Counted from the stretch's first letter, positions 1-8,219 are shown. The stretch: DNA of 64,000 nucleotides from a virus (IMGVR_UViG_3300020411_003736:62001-126000); one strand, 5' to 3'. A program made the numbers and translations. The notes: generated from the letters alone by a model not told the origin.

Positions 1-54
1 AATTAAATGTTGGTCTGTCAATTCAGATGGATGTACAATATTAATTCTAGTCAT
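1..54 (-). CDS. denV: Pyrimidine-dimer DNA glycosylase (endonuclease V), N-terminus only
   Basis: Only the first 18 codons lie inside the window; the gene continues past its left edge. The visible residues begin MTRIN and continue to SELTDQHLI, which matches the start of T4 DenV (MTRIN, SELADQHL). In that family Thr2, exposed after removal of the initiator Met, supplies the catalytic amino group, and Thr2 and Arg3 are present here. The enzyme would cut at UV-induced cyclobutane pyrimidine dimers in phage DNA, which suits a phage of sunlit water. It starts 27 bases downstream of the phoH stop codon on the same strand. The identification rests on a short segment, but the match is distinctive. 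Confidence 0.75.
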   Translation of the reverse strand, partial: MTRINIVHPSELTDQHLI

Positions 55-81
55 TGTTCTTAATATACTCAATAATTTTAT

Positions 82-831
82 TTAAGTCAAGTCCAAATTT
101 ATCTCATGTTCATCTTCATATGTTTTTAATATTCTCTTAACCAATGGATGTCTGATACAATCATCTCTCGTAAACTGATGATGGGCCACACCTTCGACAT
201 CTTTTAATCTGAACCAAACATCATAGAACCCACTCTTTTCATAATTGACAACTCCATTGGCTTTGTACTTATCACATTGGCTCATATCACCTTGTATAAT
301 CATCTTACAATTCTCTGATAATCTAGTCATCAATGTCTTTATCTGCATTGGTGATACATTTTGAGCCTCATCTAATATCACATAACAATTCTCTAAGTTT
401 ACACCTCTGAGAAAATTCAATACTCCTATTTCAATTTTACTGTCATGTACCATTTTAGCTGCTTTATCCTTACCAATTATCTTATCCAATATGGTAAAGG
501 TTGATTCGTTGTATTGTTGTATCTTCTTATCTAATTCACCAGGTAGGTATCCTAACTTATCTTCATTACCAACATCAACCGTAGGATTTATGATTATGAG
601 TTTGTCATAACCCGTACCTCTCCTAAGTACATCTTGCAATGCCTTATAAATTGATACATAAGTCTTACCAGTTCCAGCAATACCATGACACAATATTAAT
701 TGATTATCAAAATTACAAAGTTTCTGATATAATAACTTTTGATTTTCTGTTTTAGGTTCAAAGTTATTTACAATTTTTGGTATCTGTCCAATTGGTGTTT
801 TATAAACTCGCTCTTTCTTCAATTTAACCAT
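82..831 (-). CDS. phoH: PhoH-family P-loop ATPase
   Basis: This 249-residue protein carries a Walker A motif GIAGTGKT at about residues 50-57 and a Walker B motif VILDEAQN at 151-158, with the SPMQIKTLMTR and GDMSQCD segments typical of PhoH. The family consists of superfamily-1-like ATPase/helicase cores whose cellular role is not settled. phoH is widespread in marine phages and was named from the E. coli phosphate-starvation gene. The start codon overlaps the end of the upstream secreted-protein gene by 13 bases, suggesting translational coupling. Length fits the short phage form without extra RNA-binding domains. Confidence 0.9.
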   Translation of the reverse strand: MVKLKKERVYKTPIGQIPKIVNNFEPKTENQKLLYQKLCNFDNQLILCHGIAGTGKTYVSIYKALQDVLRRGTGYDKLIIINPTVDVGNEDKLGYLPGELDKKIQQYNESTFTILDKIIGKDKAAKMVHDSKIEIGVLNFLRGVNLENCYVILDEAQNVSPMQIKTLMTRLSENCKMIIQGDMSQCDKYKANGVVNYEKSGFYDVWFRLKDVEGVAHHQFTRDDCIRHPLVKRILKTYEDEHEINLDLT

Positions 832-1187
832 TCCCTATCAAAATCCCAACTTGCTCCTGTGTATGGCACTCTAACTAAATGATATAATTTGCCATCTATA
901 GAAAAAATTTCATTTTTATGTTGTGGATTTACAACTTCAAAAGCTATTCTTTCATAAATCATCTCTAAAGTTTCTTCTCTTTGTATATCTATAGGTATTG
1001 AATTAAGTGAATATGGATGAATTATAGTAATACCAAGTTCTAAATTACTATCTGGATGATAATCATTTGGTGATAATATATAAGGTATCATTTCTGGTCT
1101 CACTTGCCCAGTCAGTTTTGCTGTACAAAAAAGGAATGTACTAATTGCAATTAAAAGATGAACTAACGATATATTTATTTTTTTCAT
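819..1187 (-). CDS. Small secreted protein with signal peptide, function unknown
   Basis: I placed the start at 1187, where ATG overlaps the TAA stop of the deformylase gene (TAATG). A longer in-frame reading to 1208 adds seven residues with no benefit. The N-terminus MKKINISL followed by a hydrophobic stretch (LVHLLIAISTFLF) and a CTAKLTGQ boundary is a classical signal peptide; the Cys leaves a lipoprotein possible. The mature part, about 95 residues, is rich in Ile, Pro and acidic residues and has no motif I recognise. Export suggests action in the periplasm or outer membrane of the infected cell. It sits between def and phoH in a tightly coupled group. Confidence 0.6.
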   Translation of the reverse strand: MKKINISLVHLLIAISTFLFCTAKLTGQVRPEMIPYILSPNDYHPDSNLELGITIIHPYSLNSIPIDIQREETLEMIYERIAFEVVNPQHKNEIFSIDGKLYHLVRVPYTGASWDFDREWLN

Positions 1188-1822
1188 TATGACTCCACTA
1201 AAACCCAACCCCTTTCCAATAAGGGTATTGCTTTTTTATATTTAACAACCTTTGAATCAGGACCACAAGCAATTAATACCTTCTGATTCCTACCTATTTT
1301 CTTTTCAACTCTGACAGTAGTATCCACTTTCCTATCCATACATACTACACCATTCAAATGATCAATCTCATGTTGAACACAAACTGATTCTAACAATCTC
1401 TGTTCCCTATCATGTTCTTTTGCTTTTTCTGCTTCCCAAGTACCTTTTGCACTTTCACCAACATCACAACCACTAAAAATCCAACCACTTTCTGATTGTG
1501 CGGTTTTTATGTGGACTGTTTCGTATCTTTTGGTGTGTACTCCTTTACCAGGATAAGATAAACATCCTTCATAATAATCTATCTCATTATGTTTCTCAAC
1601 GATTTTAGGATTTATTAAAACTATCGGCTCGCGTACATTAACAACAGCAACAGCAGCATCGATACCAATTTGGTTAGCAGCCAAACCAATTCCATCTTTA
1701 TTTTTGTTGAGGATCCTAAATAATTCTGTTGCAATTTGTTCACCTTCTTCAATTGAAACCTCTCTCAGTTTTTTATTAATAACTGGATTGTGTTCTTTAA
1801 AACAATTTATAACCTTTTTCAT
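1187..1822 (-). CDS. def: Peptide deformylase
   Basis: All three deformylase motifs are present in this 211-residue protein: GIGLAANQIG (about 44-53), EGCLSYPG (85-92) and QHEIDHLNG (150-158). The Cys of EGCLS and the two His of HEIDH are the metal ligands, and the Glu is the catalytic base. It would remove the formyl group from N-terminal Met of newly made proteins, and marine phage versions are known. An insertion of some 35-40 residues, rich in Glu and Lys, separates motifs 2 and 3. A C-terminal tail of about 40 residues follows the core. Both are unlike minimal phage deformylases. The stop overlaps the next gene's start as TAATG. Confidence 0.93.
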   Translation of the reverse strand: MKKVINCFKEHNPVINKKLREVSIEEGEQIATELFRILNKNKDGIGLAANQIGIDAAVAVVNVREPIVLINPKIVEKHNEIDYYEGCLSYPGKGVHTKRYETVHIKTAQSESGWIFSGCDVGESAKGTWEAEKAKEHDREQRLLESVCVQHEIDHLNGVVCMDRKVDTTVRVEKKIGRNQKVLIACGPDSKVVKYKKAIPLLERGWVLVES

Positions 1823-1852
1823 GTATTAACTTACATAGAAAATCTATGATTG

Positions 1853-2041
1853 TCAAGTATTTTTTGGATCTAACTTTCTGATACAATGGGTGGGTACATT
1901 TTTTATAACTTCCTTTGTTTCCAGTACCTTAACAACATAAACGCCACCAGCTTCATCTAATATTTCAACCCTTTGTGTTTTATGTATCACACCATCTGGA
2001 GACATTATCTCTTTTGTCGCTATACCTATTTCATTCTTCAT
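1853..2041 (-). CDS. Small hypothetical protein, 62 residues
   Basis: This short protein runs MKNEIGIATKE and has regularly spaced Val/Ile residues (VEILDEAGGVYVVKVLE), suggesting a small beta-rich fold of SH3 or KOW type. I do not recognise a family. Its start overlaps the end of the upstream 58-residue ORF by 11 bases, and that protein has a similar size and a similar pattern (a glycine turn followed by VV or VI strands). The two could be diverged paralogues, but the similarity is too short to be sure. Expression is supported by the coupled arrangement. Confidence 0.5.
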   Translation of the reverse strand: MKNEIGIATKEIMSPDGVIHKTQRVEILDEAGGVYVVKVLETKEVIKNVPTHCIRKLDPKNT

Positions 2042-2207
2042 TTTTTAATAACTCAACTTTATTTTGTTTTATTGTAAAAAGTTTACCAATTTTAGTTTCA
2101 ACCTGATAAGTTTTGGATAGTTGATCTAACACATTTATTATAACTACATCACCTTTGTAAAGTGCGCCATCAGATGTAAAAACATCTTCTTTCATTTTTC
2201 CCTTCAT
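2031..2207 (-). CDS. Small hypothetical protein, 58 residues
   Basis: An open frame of 58 codons starts at 2207, where its ATG overlaps the TAA stop of the upstream HNH-like gene (TAATG); a second in-frame ATG lies at 2195. The protein begins MKGKMKEDVF and contains GALYKGDVVIINVLDQL, a pattern of short beta strands around a Gly-Asp turn. It ends KVELLKNEE. No family is recognised. The TAATG junction is the same coupling signal used by several neighbouring genes, which is the main reason for accepting it. Confidence 0.5.
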   Translation of the reverse strand: MKGKMKEDVFTSDGALYKGDVVIINVLDQLSKTYQVETKIGKLFTIKQNKVELLKNEE

Positions 2208-2710
2208 TAAAAATTCCCTGCTGATGGAAACCAGCCGTTAAATGATAAAAAACAATTTGGGCACAATAATCTCAAATTAGACATCTCATAATTATCTCTT
2301 TGCCCATCAATAAAATCCAATCTCAATAATACCTCATCTTTACCCAAAACTACTTCATTATAAGAACAAGAACTACACTCTTCTTCAATCCAACCTTCAC
2401 CAATTAATCTGTTTTTTAAATACTTCATGCTCAACTTATTCTTCCTATCCTTTTTCGCAAGTATCTGATCCAATGGTTTTCTATATTTCCCATAACCTTT
2501 CTTTATACCAAATCCATGTGGGTTTAAATTATTTTCCCACAAATCATACATCCTAGCATATTTTCTGAAAGTCAAATAGTTTATACCCAACCATCTAGCA
2601 GCGGCAGAATTTGATTTTGTTTGAGATTGAGCATCCTCAATCATTTTCTTAGTTATAGATAATTTCTTTCCAGGTATTCTAACGGGTTTTTCGAAACTAC
2701 GACTTGACAT
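2207..2710 (-). CDS. HNH-like zinc-finger protein with helix-turn-helix segment
   Basis: The 167-residue protein has two Cys pairs, C112/C115 and C150/C153, bracketing a DFIDGQRDN segment (132-140) and SNLRLLCPNC. This is the layout of phage HNH endonucleases, where one normally reads HHIDGN and ENLRLLCPNCH. The usual catalytic His is replaced here (DFIDG), so nuclease activity is doubtful. The N-terminal segment SNSAAARWLGINYLTFRKYA (33-52) looks like a DNA-binding helix-turn-helix. It may be a degenerate homing-type endonuclease or a DNA-binding regulator. The stop overlaps the following small ORF. Confidence 0.6.
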   Translation of the reverse strand: MSSRSFEKPVRIPGKKLSITKKMIEDAQSQTKSNSAAARWLGINYLTFRKYARMYDLWENNLNPHGFGIKKGYGKYRKPLDQILAKKDRKNKLSMKYLKNRLIGEGWIEEECSSCSYNEVVLGKDEVLLRLDFIDGQRDNYEMSNLRLLCPNCFLSFNGWFPSAGNF

Positions 2711-2921
2711 ACACCTTTTCTTGAGGTTCTAACTTTATCTCTATCTGTTCCTTCACATCAAAGGCAGTGCCTTCATCTATCTTTCTGTATTGTTTACTCG
2801 CCGCGCTTTGTAAAACTCTAAATACATCACCTCTGTTGAGTTCTGAAAAAAAGCTTTCTTCCCAATCACTACCAATTGATGGCGGATCGTATCGGTCTTG
2901 AGCATGATCATTTGTACTCAT
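2697..2921 (-). CDS. Small hypothetical protein, 74 residues
   Basis: The acidic N-terminal half includes HAQDRYDPPS and DWEESFFSELNRGDVFR, followed by a C-terminal part with alternating charged and hydrophobic residues (IEIKLEPQEKVYVKS). There is no recognisable motif. It overlaps the start of the HNH-like gene by 14 bases and follows the 69-residue ORF with no spacer, so it belongs to the same transcript. Function unknown. Confidence 0.45.
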   Translation of the reverse strand: MSTNDHAQDRYDPPSIGSDWEESFFSELNRGDVFRVLQSAASKQYRKIDEGTAFDVKEQIEIKLEPQEKVYVKS

Positions 2922-3131
2922 TTATAACTCCTCTAGTTTTTTAAGTTGATTGATAACATCTCTGACATTATCTTGAACCATATCAAATGGATTAACACGA
3001 TTCTTTTCTGTGACATTTACAGTTGAAACATTGCCATTTTCTACTTTATATAAATCAATGTTCAATTTATCATACATTATGTCCATTACTTTTCTTATTC
3101 TATCAATCTGTTCTTTCATTTTTCTCTCCAA
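2922..3131 (-). CDS. Small hypothetical protein, 69 residues, helical
   Basis: A short protein with helical ends (MKEQIDRIRKVMDIMYDKL and VRDVINQLKKLEEL) around a polar middle containing VNVTEKNRVNPFD. The C-terminal heptad-like pattern of Ile/Leu could form a coiled coil. It overlaps the 78-residue ORF upstream by 29 bases. No family recognised. Confidence 0.45.
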   Translation of the reverse strand: MERKMKEQIDRIRKVMDIMYDKLNIDLYKVENGNVSTVNVTEKNRVNPFDMVQDNVRDVINQLKKLEEL

Positions 3132-3339
3132 ACTCTAATATTAATTGTTTTTCATTTTCTTCTTTTTTTAATTCGTCAGGTACTTCGTCAAATTCGTCAT
3201 TCCACCTCAATAAAAAATCACCGATATCACCATTCAATTTTTGAAGTTCACCAAATGCTAATTTCCTAACAAAATGTTTTTCTTCTTTATCTACAACAGT
3301 GGTCATCAAATTACTAATATATAAACCTAATTTATCCAT
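3103..3339 (-). CDS. Small hypothetical protein, 78 residues
   Basis: A charged, mainly helical protein with an acidic, Lys-rich C-terminus (LKKEENEKQLILEFGEKNERTD). It has a well-placed ribosome binding site, AGGAG, about eight bases before the ATG. Upstream of that is an AT-rich element reading TATATTTATAA on the coding strand, so it is probably the first gene of the small-gene group at the left end. Function not recognised. Confidence 0.5.
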   Translation of the reverse strand: MDKLGLYISNLMTTVVDKEEKHFVRKLAFGELQKLNGDIGDFLLRWNDEFDEVPDELKKEENEKQLILEFGEKNERTD

Positions 3340-3359
3340 TATATAACTCCTATTACACT

Positions 3360-3369
3360 TATAAATATA
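3360..3369 (-). promoter_or_regulatory. Recurrent AT-rich element ahead of a ribosome binding site
   Basis: On the coding (minus) strand this reads TATATTTATA, followed by AGTG, TAATAGGAG and an ATG. The same TATTTATA/T core recurs before several other minus-strand genes (20814, 52378, 54059, 56017, 59341 and 62294). It may be a promoter core; there is no direct proof from sequence alone. Confidence 0.35.
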
Positions 3370-3371
3370 AC

Positions 3372-4568
3372 CTATTTGTCATAAACGATATAATCTTTTT
3401 CATATGTCCTCAGTGAATTGATGTAAAATTTAAATATATCCAACTCCAACTCCCCTATCTCACCAGAATCTTTTAGTATTGATGATAAATTTGCAATAAC
3501 ATTAAAATGATGTTGTTGAAATTTATTACAATCAAATTCCACACACACATCATGTAAATCTGATATCTTATTATGACCATATAAAAATATTCTCTCATCC
3601 AAATCAAAGTCTGTATTTGGTTGTTCTTCTCTCTTATATTCCGTCATATAATCCGAACCAAAATCTAAATATATTTTACTACACCAAGGTTCTAAAACCT
3701 TCAACATCTCTTTATTGCAATTATAAGCAACAAAACCTATATCATATTTAGGTTGAACTATTGGTAACATCAAATCAGTATGTTGAACTTGACTACCCCA
3801 CTTACGAATGAAATCTCTGGTTGAATTATTCATCAATTGTTGCCACTCTTCACTCTTCTGATTATGTTCTTGTGTCACCTTTCCATGTTGAAATTGTCCA
3901 CCCCTACCAGTCAAATGGTAAACCAAACTATTCCAAGGTTGTATGAACTCAAACCCAGCCAAAGACAACCTATTGAACACATCACTGTCCTCTCTCGCAG
4001 AACGAAACATATAATCATGACCACCTATCTTTAGGAATTCATCTTTATACATCATCCAAGGTGCAAAGATACCATTAGTTACCTTATCATCTTCAAGCCT
4101 AGCAGTCACATACTCATTGAACTCATTGTGTTTAAAATCTTCTGGCCACATTCCAAAATCTTCTAATATCTTTTCCCCAGCATTTGGATGTATCGGTGGT
4201 TCTATACGAGTCGAACAAACTACAGTATTTTTCTTTAAATGTTCATAAGCTTTTAAGTCCGCATGTTTACCCAACATCATATCCGCATGAAATATCATAA
4301 ATATATCTGTTTTTGAATTCTCTACACAAAAATCATAAGCCTTACCTATCCCATATAAATCTGCTCCAAGTCTTGGATTTATGTCATATGTGAAATTATA
4401 TTTTTTAACATTATCAGCACACCACTCAACAGTGTTGTCCTCATCAGCATCTACAAAAACGAAAATGTCATGATCATCTCTGTAAGCATTCTCTCTTATA
4501 GATGGAATACAAGTTTTTAGATACCTTAAATTATTTTTACTCGGTATACAAAATGTTATTTTTTTCAT
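3372..4568 (-). CDS. Family 2 (GT-A) glycosyltransferase
   Basis: The N-terminal 250 residues form a GT2-type domain: ITFCIPSKNNLRYLKTCIPSI opens it, FVFVDADEDN gives the first acidic pair, and the segment around FMIFHADMMLG supplies the DxD-like HAD metal site. The acceptor-side region contains RSAREDSDVFNRLSLAGFEF, the ED motif of GT2 enzymes. The last ~130 residues (from YDIGFVAYNCN) form a separate domain that I do not recognise. It would add a sugar from a nucleotide donor to a surface glycan. It overlaps neuA upstream by 32 bases and is the last gene of the glycan island. Confidence 0.8.
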   Translation of the reverse strand: MKKITFCIPSKNNLRYLKTCIPSIRENAYRDDHDIFVFVDADEDNTVEWCADNVKKYNFTYDINPRLGADLYGIGKAYDFCVENSKTDIFMIFHADMMLGKHADLKAYEHLKKNTVVCSTRIEPPIHPNAGEKILEDFGMWPEDFKHNEFNEYVTARLEDDKVTNGIFAPWMMYKDEFLKIGGHDYMFRSAREDSDVFNRLSLAGFEFIQPWNSLVYHLTGRGGQFQHGKVTQEHNQKSEEWQQLMNNSTRDFIRKWGSQVQHTDLMLPIVQPKYDIGFVAYNCNKEMLKVLEPWCSKIYLDFGSDYMTEYKREEQPNTDFDLDERIFLYGHNKISDLHDVCVEFDCNKFQQHHFNVIANLSSILKDSGEIGELELDIFKFYINSLRTYEKDYIVYDK

Positions 4569-5235
4569 ACATTACCTCTGCTATTTCAAATTGCCATTGA
4601 TAATCAATATCGAATGCTTCATAACCATTTATTGGATATAAAACTGGATCATTTTTCTTTCTCCAAGAACCACACCACTTTCCTTTACCTATTGATTCCA
4701 TCAAAGAACCATACAAACAATGAGCTGCCTGATAAGTTGATTCCACTGCTTTCGAATTCAACAAATCCTGCCCCTCTGGCCAATCATTCAACATAATACC
4801 TTCTTTATTCCAAAAATATTCTTTCTTATCTATTACAGCAAACATACCATCATAATCTGATTGGATATATGATTCAATAAATCCTTCAATGGTTTCTTCT
4901 TTAAGAAGTGGGTTACATCCAGCTACCATAACCACATACTTAAATGGTAATTTATTATACCACTCAAACATCACATCTATGCCAGAATCTATATTTGCTG
5001 ATTCATAACTTCTTTCAAATATATTTATTGGATATTTATTTCCAACATCAATAAGTTCTTTTTCATTAGCCGACAAATATATTTGATTATTCGGTATAAT
5101 GTCAATGTTAACTAATTTCTCTAACACTAAATCAACCAATGTAGTTCCAGCAAAATCTTTAATCATCTTTTTGGGAACTCTTTCAGAATTTAATCTAGAT
5201 TGAACTATGAATAATATATCTTTAATATCCTTCAA
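4537..5235 (-). CDS. neuA: CMP-nonulosonate (sialic-acid type) cytidylyltransferase
   Basis: The N-terminal signature IVQSRLNSERVPKKMIKDFAG matches the nucleotide-binding loop of CMP-sialate and CMP-Kdo synthetases (R-x-x-S-x-R-x-P-x-K). A later YVVMVAGCNPLLKEETIEG segment aligns with the usual QPTSPLR-like region, although diverged. It would activate the nine-carbon acid made by NeuB with CTP. It overlaps the HAD phosphatase gene by four bases (ATGA-type), and neuB follows that upstream, so the three steps condensation, dephosphorylation and activation are encoded contiguously. The exact sugar (sialic, legionaminic, pseudaminic or another) cannot be told. Confidence 0.8.
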   Translation of the reverse strand: MKDIKDILFIVQSRLNSERVPKKMIKDFAGTTLVDLVLEKLVNIDIIPNNQIYLSANEKELIDVGNKYPINIFERSYESANIDSGIDVMFEWYNKLPFKYVVMVAGCNPLLKEETIEGFIESYIQSDYDGMFAVIDKKEYFWNKEGIMLNDWPEGQDLLNSKAVESTYQAAHCLYGSLMESIGKGKWCGSWRKKNDPVLYPINGYEAFDIDYQWQFEIAEVMYEKNNILYTE

Positions 5236-5525
5236 ATTTCTTCTATCCTCTTTGTCTTATCACATATTAATAAATCGTATACCGGCTTCTCACCAGCTGA
5301 TAATTCATGATGTTTACAACCCCACTCATCTAATTGTTTTTTGGTAACTTCATACCAATCTATTCCAGTTCCACTACCTCTCGCAGTCCAATACTTTATA
5401 TGATGTCCATCATCATACAACTTATTAATTTTATTTATATTCTCATAAATTGGTTCAGCATTACCATAGTCTCCATTATAATCACCTGAACATATTGTGT
5501 CGTCTATATCAACAAAGATAATCAT
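5232..5525 (-). CDS. HAD-superfamily phosphatase
   Basis: This compact 97-residue protein starts IIFVDIDDTICSGD, the DxDxT nucleophile motif of HAD phosphatases (D6 and D8). It then shows YWTARGSG (motif II Thr) and ends with DLLICDKTKR, a motif IV-like acidic site. It lacks a cap domain and resembles capsule-biosynthesis phosphatases. Lying between neuB and neuA with four-base overlaps on each side, it could remove the phosphate from a nine-carbon 9-phosphate or another sugar phosphate before CMP activation. The substrate assignment is inferred from position only. Confidence 0.75.
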   Translation of the reverse strand: MIIFVDIDDTICSGDYNGDYGNAEPIYENINKINKLYDDGHHIKYWTARGSGTGIDWYEVTKKQLDEWGCKHHELSAGEKPVYDLLICDKTKRIEEI

Positions 5526-6580
5526 TTGAAATCATCAACCTTTATCAACTCATTTTTACCATAGTTCCTCTGAACTTTCTTTCCTATAATTCCACCTAAC
5601 TCTTCCCACTTCATCCCATCTCCAGGACTTATCATATGTACATCACTTTCATCCAAAACATGCCCAATGTGTAAAAGTTTATTAGTTGCCAAAGACCTTT
5701 CTAATTTATTTGATGCTAACTCCACAGACTCATGTTTAAAAACAATTTTATCACCCAAAGATTTTTCAAATGTTCTGATATTGTGTACCAACTCTTTCAT
5801 TTCATGTGGTTCAGTAGAACCTATTTGATCTGTACCTTTCATTTTCTTATCTAAGGTGACATGCTTTTCAATTATTTTAGCACCCATAGCCACAGCAGCT
5901 AAAGGTATATGCCACCCAATCGAATGGTCTGAATAACCTATGGTGCATCTATCTCCATACTTTTCATATAATCTCTCTATCGACAATAAATTTAAATTAG
6001 AAAACTCTGCTGGATATTGTGATAAACAATGTAATATACTTATCTCTCTATTTTTATTATCCAATATATCCAAAGCAACATCAATCTCATGCTCCCCAAC
6101 CATACCCGTTGAAAAAATAATATCATTATCCGTCTTACTAATTTCATTCAACAAAGGTATATTGGTTACATCTCTTGAAGCTATCTTTATCTTATCAATA
6201 GTAGTCATATTTGCCAACTCCACTGTTTTTGGCGAACACAATGTATCAACAAAATCAACACCCTTCCCCCGTACATAATCTGACAGCTCACAATGTTGTT
6301 CATAAGTAAACTCCAAAAACTCTCTATGTTCACCATAAGTTTTTCCAAAAGAATTTGGACCCAAATAAGGACTATCCATCATCTCTTCAGTCAATTCCTC
6401 ACCCAAATCTCTCTTTGTCAACTTTATAGCATTTATAGTATTTAACCTATCACCAGTAGTCTCGTCGTATGAATAAACAACAAGCTGATCAATTAACTTT
6501 TTACATATGTCAATATCCCCATTGTGATTTTGACCTATTTCGGCTATAATATAGGTTTCATTATCATTTTTCACAAACAT
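5522..6580 (-). CDS. neuB: Nonulosonic acid (sialic-acid type) synthase
   Basis: A full-length NeuB of 352 residues. The TIM-barrel begins with YIIAEIGQNHNGD (about 10-22) and includes DKIKIASRD, ISILHCLSQYPAE, IGYSDHS and IIEKHVTLD, the classic NeuB sequence blocks with the metal-binding His residues. The C-terminus (LATNKLLHIGHVLDESDV onward) is the antifreeze-like SAF domain. It would condense phosphoenolpyruvate with a six-carbon N-acyl amino sugar to give a nine-carbon acid. No epimerase such as NeuC is seen beside it, so the six-carbon substrate may come from the host. It has an AGGAG ribosome binding site. Confidence 0.92.
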   Translation of the reverse strand: MFVKNDNETYIIAEIGQNHNGDIDICKKLIDQLVVYSYDETTGDRLNTINAIKLTKRDLGEELTEEMMDSPYLGPNSFGKTYGEHREFLEFTYEQHCELSDYVRGKGVDFVDTLCSPKTVELANMTTIDKIKIASRDVTNIPLLNEISKTDNDIIFSTGMVGEHEIDVALDILDNKNREISILHCLSQYPAEFSNLNLLSIERLYEKYGDRCTIGYSDHSIGWHIPLAAVAMGAKIIEKHVTLDKKMKGTDQIGSTEPHEMKELVHNIRTFEKSLGDKIVFKHESVELASNKLERSLATNKLLHIGHVLDESDVHMISPGDGMKWEELGGIIGKKVQRNYGKNELIKVDDFK

Positions 6581-6589
6581 ATCATACTC

Positions 6590-7534
6590 CTACTTACTAA
6601 AATACTTATCCACTTCTTCATAATATTTTATTACATTATCTATAGATAAATCATTTTTAACTTTTCGCATTATATCTTTAGCTAAATTCCACTCCTCTTT
6701 ACCAAAAGTTTTTTTAACCTTTTTTATCATCTCAACAACCTCATCATATTCAGATGTTTCCAACAAATAAGGATAATCAGGATATGGTTCTGATAATAAA
6801 TCCCTTATGGTCCAATCATTAGTAGTAATCAATACGGAATCCATAGCTGCTGATGTTGACAACTTTGTAGCTGGTTTCATACAATATTCCCAAGATTTCT
6901 TTTTTCTAATACTCAATTGACAACCATTTAACGGACTATCTAAAAAGATTCTACAAACTCCTGGAGGACCACCCTTTCTCCAATCATCTAAAAAACCTTC
7001 TTTCTGTAATTCATTTAAATGTAAACAATTCTGATTTTTGTTACCCTCAGAAGCATCTGTACCTAAAAAGTAAAAGTATGGTTCGTTATAATACCCCTTC
7101 GGAAACCACTCAAATCTCATATCCCAATGGTGTGGTATCACAAAAATTGGTTTACTTTCATCATAATCAACATTATCTCTCCACCATCTCTTTTGCCTTT
7201 TGTTATTTACAATATACCCATCAAAAAAATCTTCTCTGATGTTCGGTAAAAAATTAGGAACTTCTTTATTTTCATTTGGATTGAATTTATCCTTATCAGT
7301 CAAATCAACGACATCAAAAACTAACTTGTTACCATTATTTTTTAAGTGTGTTAATAAATCAAAATTATTCCACATCAACTTTATGACAATAATAATTTTA
7401 TTTTTTACATTAATATTATCACCATAATTTAAAATCAATGGTTCATATTGCCCAGTAAGTTTGTGTGATATTTGACCACCTCTAAGTCCAGTAGAATCTG
7501 ATATACCTCCTTGACTAAATAAAAGATTTGACAT
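6590..7534 (-). CDS. Probable glycosyltransferase-like protein, glycan island
   Basis: A 314-residue protein without a strong signature. The C-terminal half contains KPATKLSTSAAMDSVLITTND followed by an acidic helical region, which resembles the donor-binding lobe of GT-B glycosyltransferases where a KPxxK...A/SAL pattern precedes a contested site. The N-terminus begins LLFSQGGISDSTGLRGGQIS. It overlaps the RmlD-like gene by 20 bases, within an unbroken series of sugar genes. I infer a glycosyltransferase role mainly from the lobe pattern and context, and a different enzyme is possible. Confidence 0.5.
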   Translation of the reverse strand: MSNLLFSQGGISDSTGLRGGQISHKLTGQYEPLILNYGDNINVKNKIIIVIKLMWNNFDLLTHLKNNGNKLVFDVVDLTDKDKFNPNENKEVPNFLPNIREDFFDGYIVNNKRQKRWWRDNVDYDESKPIFVIPHHWDMRFEWFPKGYYNEPYFYFLGTDASEGNKNQNCLHLNELQKEGFLDDWRKGGPPGVCRIFLDSPLNGCQLSIRKKKSWEYCMKPATKLSTSAAMDSVLITTNDWTIRDLLSEPYPDYPYLLETSEYDEVVEMIKKVKKTFGKEEWNLAKDIMRKVKNDLSIDNVIKYYEEVDKYFSK

Positions 7535-8219
7535 CTAAAACTCCTCTCAACTTATTAGTATCCATCGTAACATTAGCCGGCATACCAATCCCATCAACAG
7601 CTTCTACATCTAACTTAGTTCTCTTAGCTAAATCATACATTGTCTTAACATCTGTACCAACATTATAAACTCCATAAGAATCGTTTTCTATCAACCTAAC
7701 ATAAAGTTTACTTATCACAGAAACATAGTCAAAATTACCCTTCTGATTTTTCCAAGCCTTAGGATATATAAATGGTTCTTCCTTATGTGTTCCTCTGAGC
7801 AATAAAAACTTTTTTAACTTCAATTGAATATAAGCATCAGATAATAATTTTGTGTAACCATACCAATTATTACAATGCACAGGAACATCACTCTCTGAGG
7901 CATTATCAACACTGTGTGTGTATATGTAATCAGTTGATATATGGGTAAGTTTCATATGACAGGCCTTTGTAGAAATATAATCAACCAAATCCACCACACC
8001 TTTATAATTAACATCCCAATGAACTTCTCTATCATCACTATAGGTATCGGTATTTGCTATACAATTTATAACCTCACTATAAGATAATATGTATTCAGAA
8101 TAAGAATTAAAATCAGTAAAATCGATACCATCTTTTTTTCTACTAATATAGTCCCAACCAGTTAACTCATGTAACTTCGAACCCAATATACCATCACCCA
8201 ATATCAACCTACTCTTCAC
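7515..8219 (-). CDS. RmlD-like NAD(P)-dependent sugar reductase
   Basis: This 234-residue short-chain dehydrogenase opens with LILGDGILGSKLHELTG, a Rossmann dinucleotide loop. It has HISTDYIYT, the STDYVF motif of dTDP-4-dehydrorhamnose reductases, and WYGYTKLLSD with the catalytic Y-x3-K. The region YNVGTDVKTMYDLAK is also RmlD-like. It would reduce a 4-keto group on a nucleotide-bound deoxysugar. It is shorter than the usual 280-300 residues. No RmlA, RmlB or RmlC is present in the window, so its substrate may be made by the neighbouring RfbH-like or GDP-mannose pathway. It overlaps both neighbours. Confidence 0.75.
   Translation of the reverse strand: MKSRLILGDGILGSKLHELTGWDYISRKKDGIDFTDFNSYSEYILSYSEVINCIANTDTYSDDREVHWDVNYKGVVDLVDYISTKACHMKLTHISTDYIYTHSVDNASESDVPVHCNNWYGYTKLLSDAYIQLKLKKFLLLRGTHKEEPFIYPKAWKNQKGNFDYVSVISKLYVRLIENDSYGVYNVGTDVKTMYDLAKRTKLDVEAVDGIGMPANVTMDTNKLRGVLDVKSFI

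Noticed and set aside
1834-1856. TTGACA with a CATAGA-AAA-TCTATG dyad before the deformylase gene
   Set aside because: The matching -10 would be poor (TAAGTT) and would start transcription at the start codon. The dyad is real, but I cannot support a promoter or operator.
2207-2710. Active HNH homing endonuclease
   Set aside because: The catalytic His position is replaced (DFIDG), so only an HNH-like fold is claimed.
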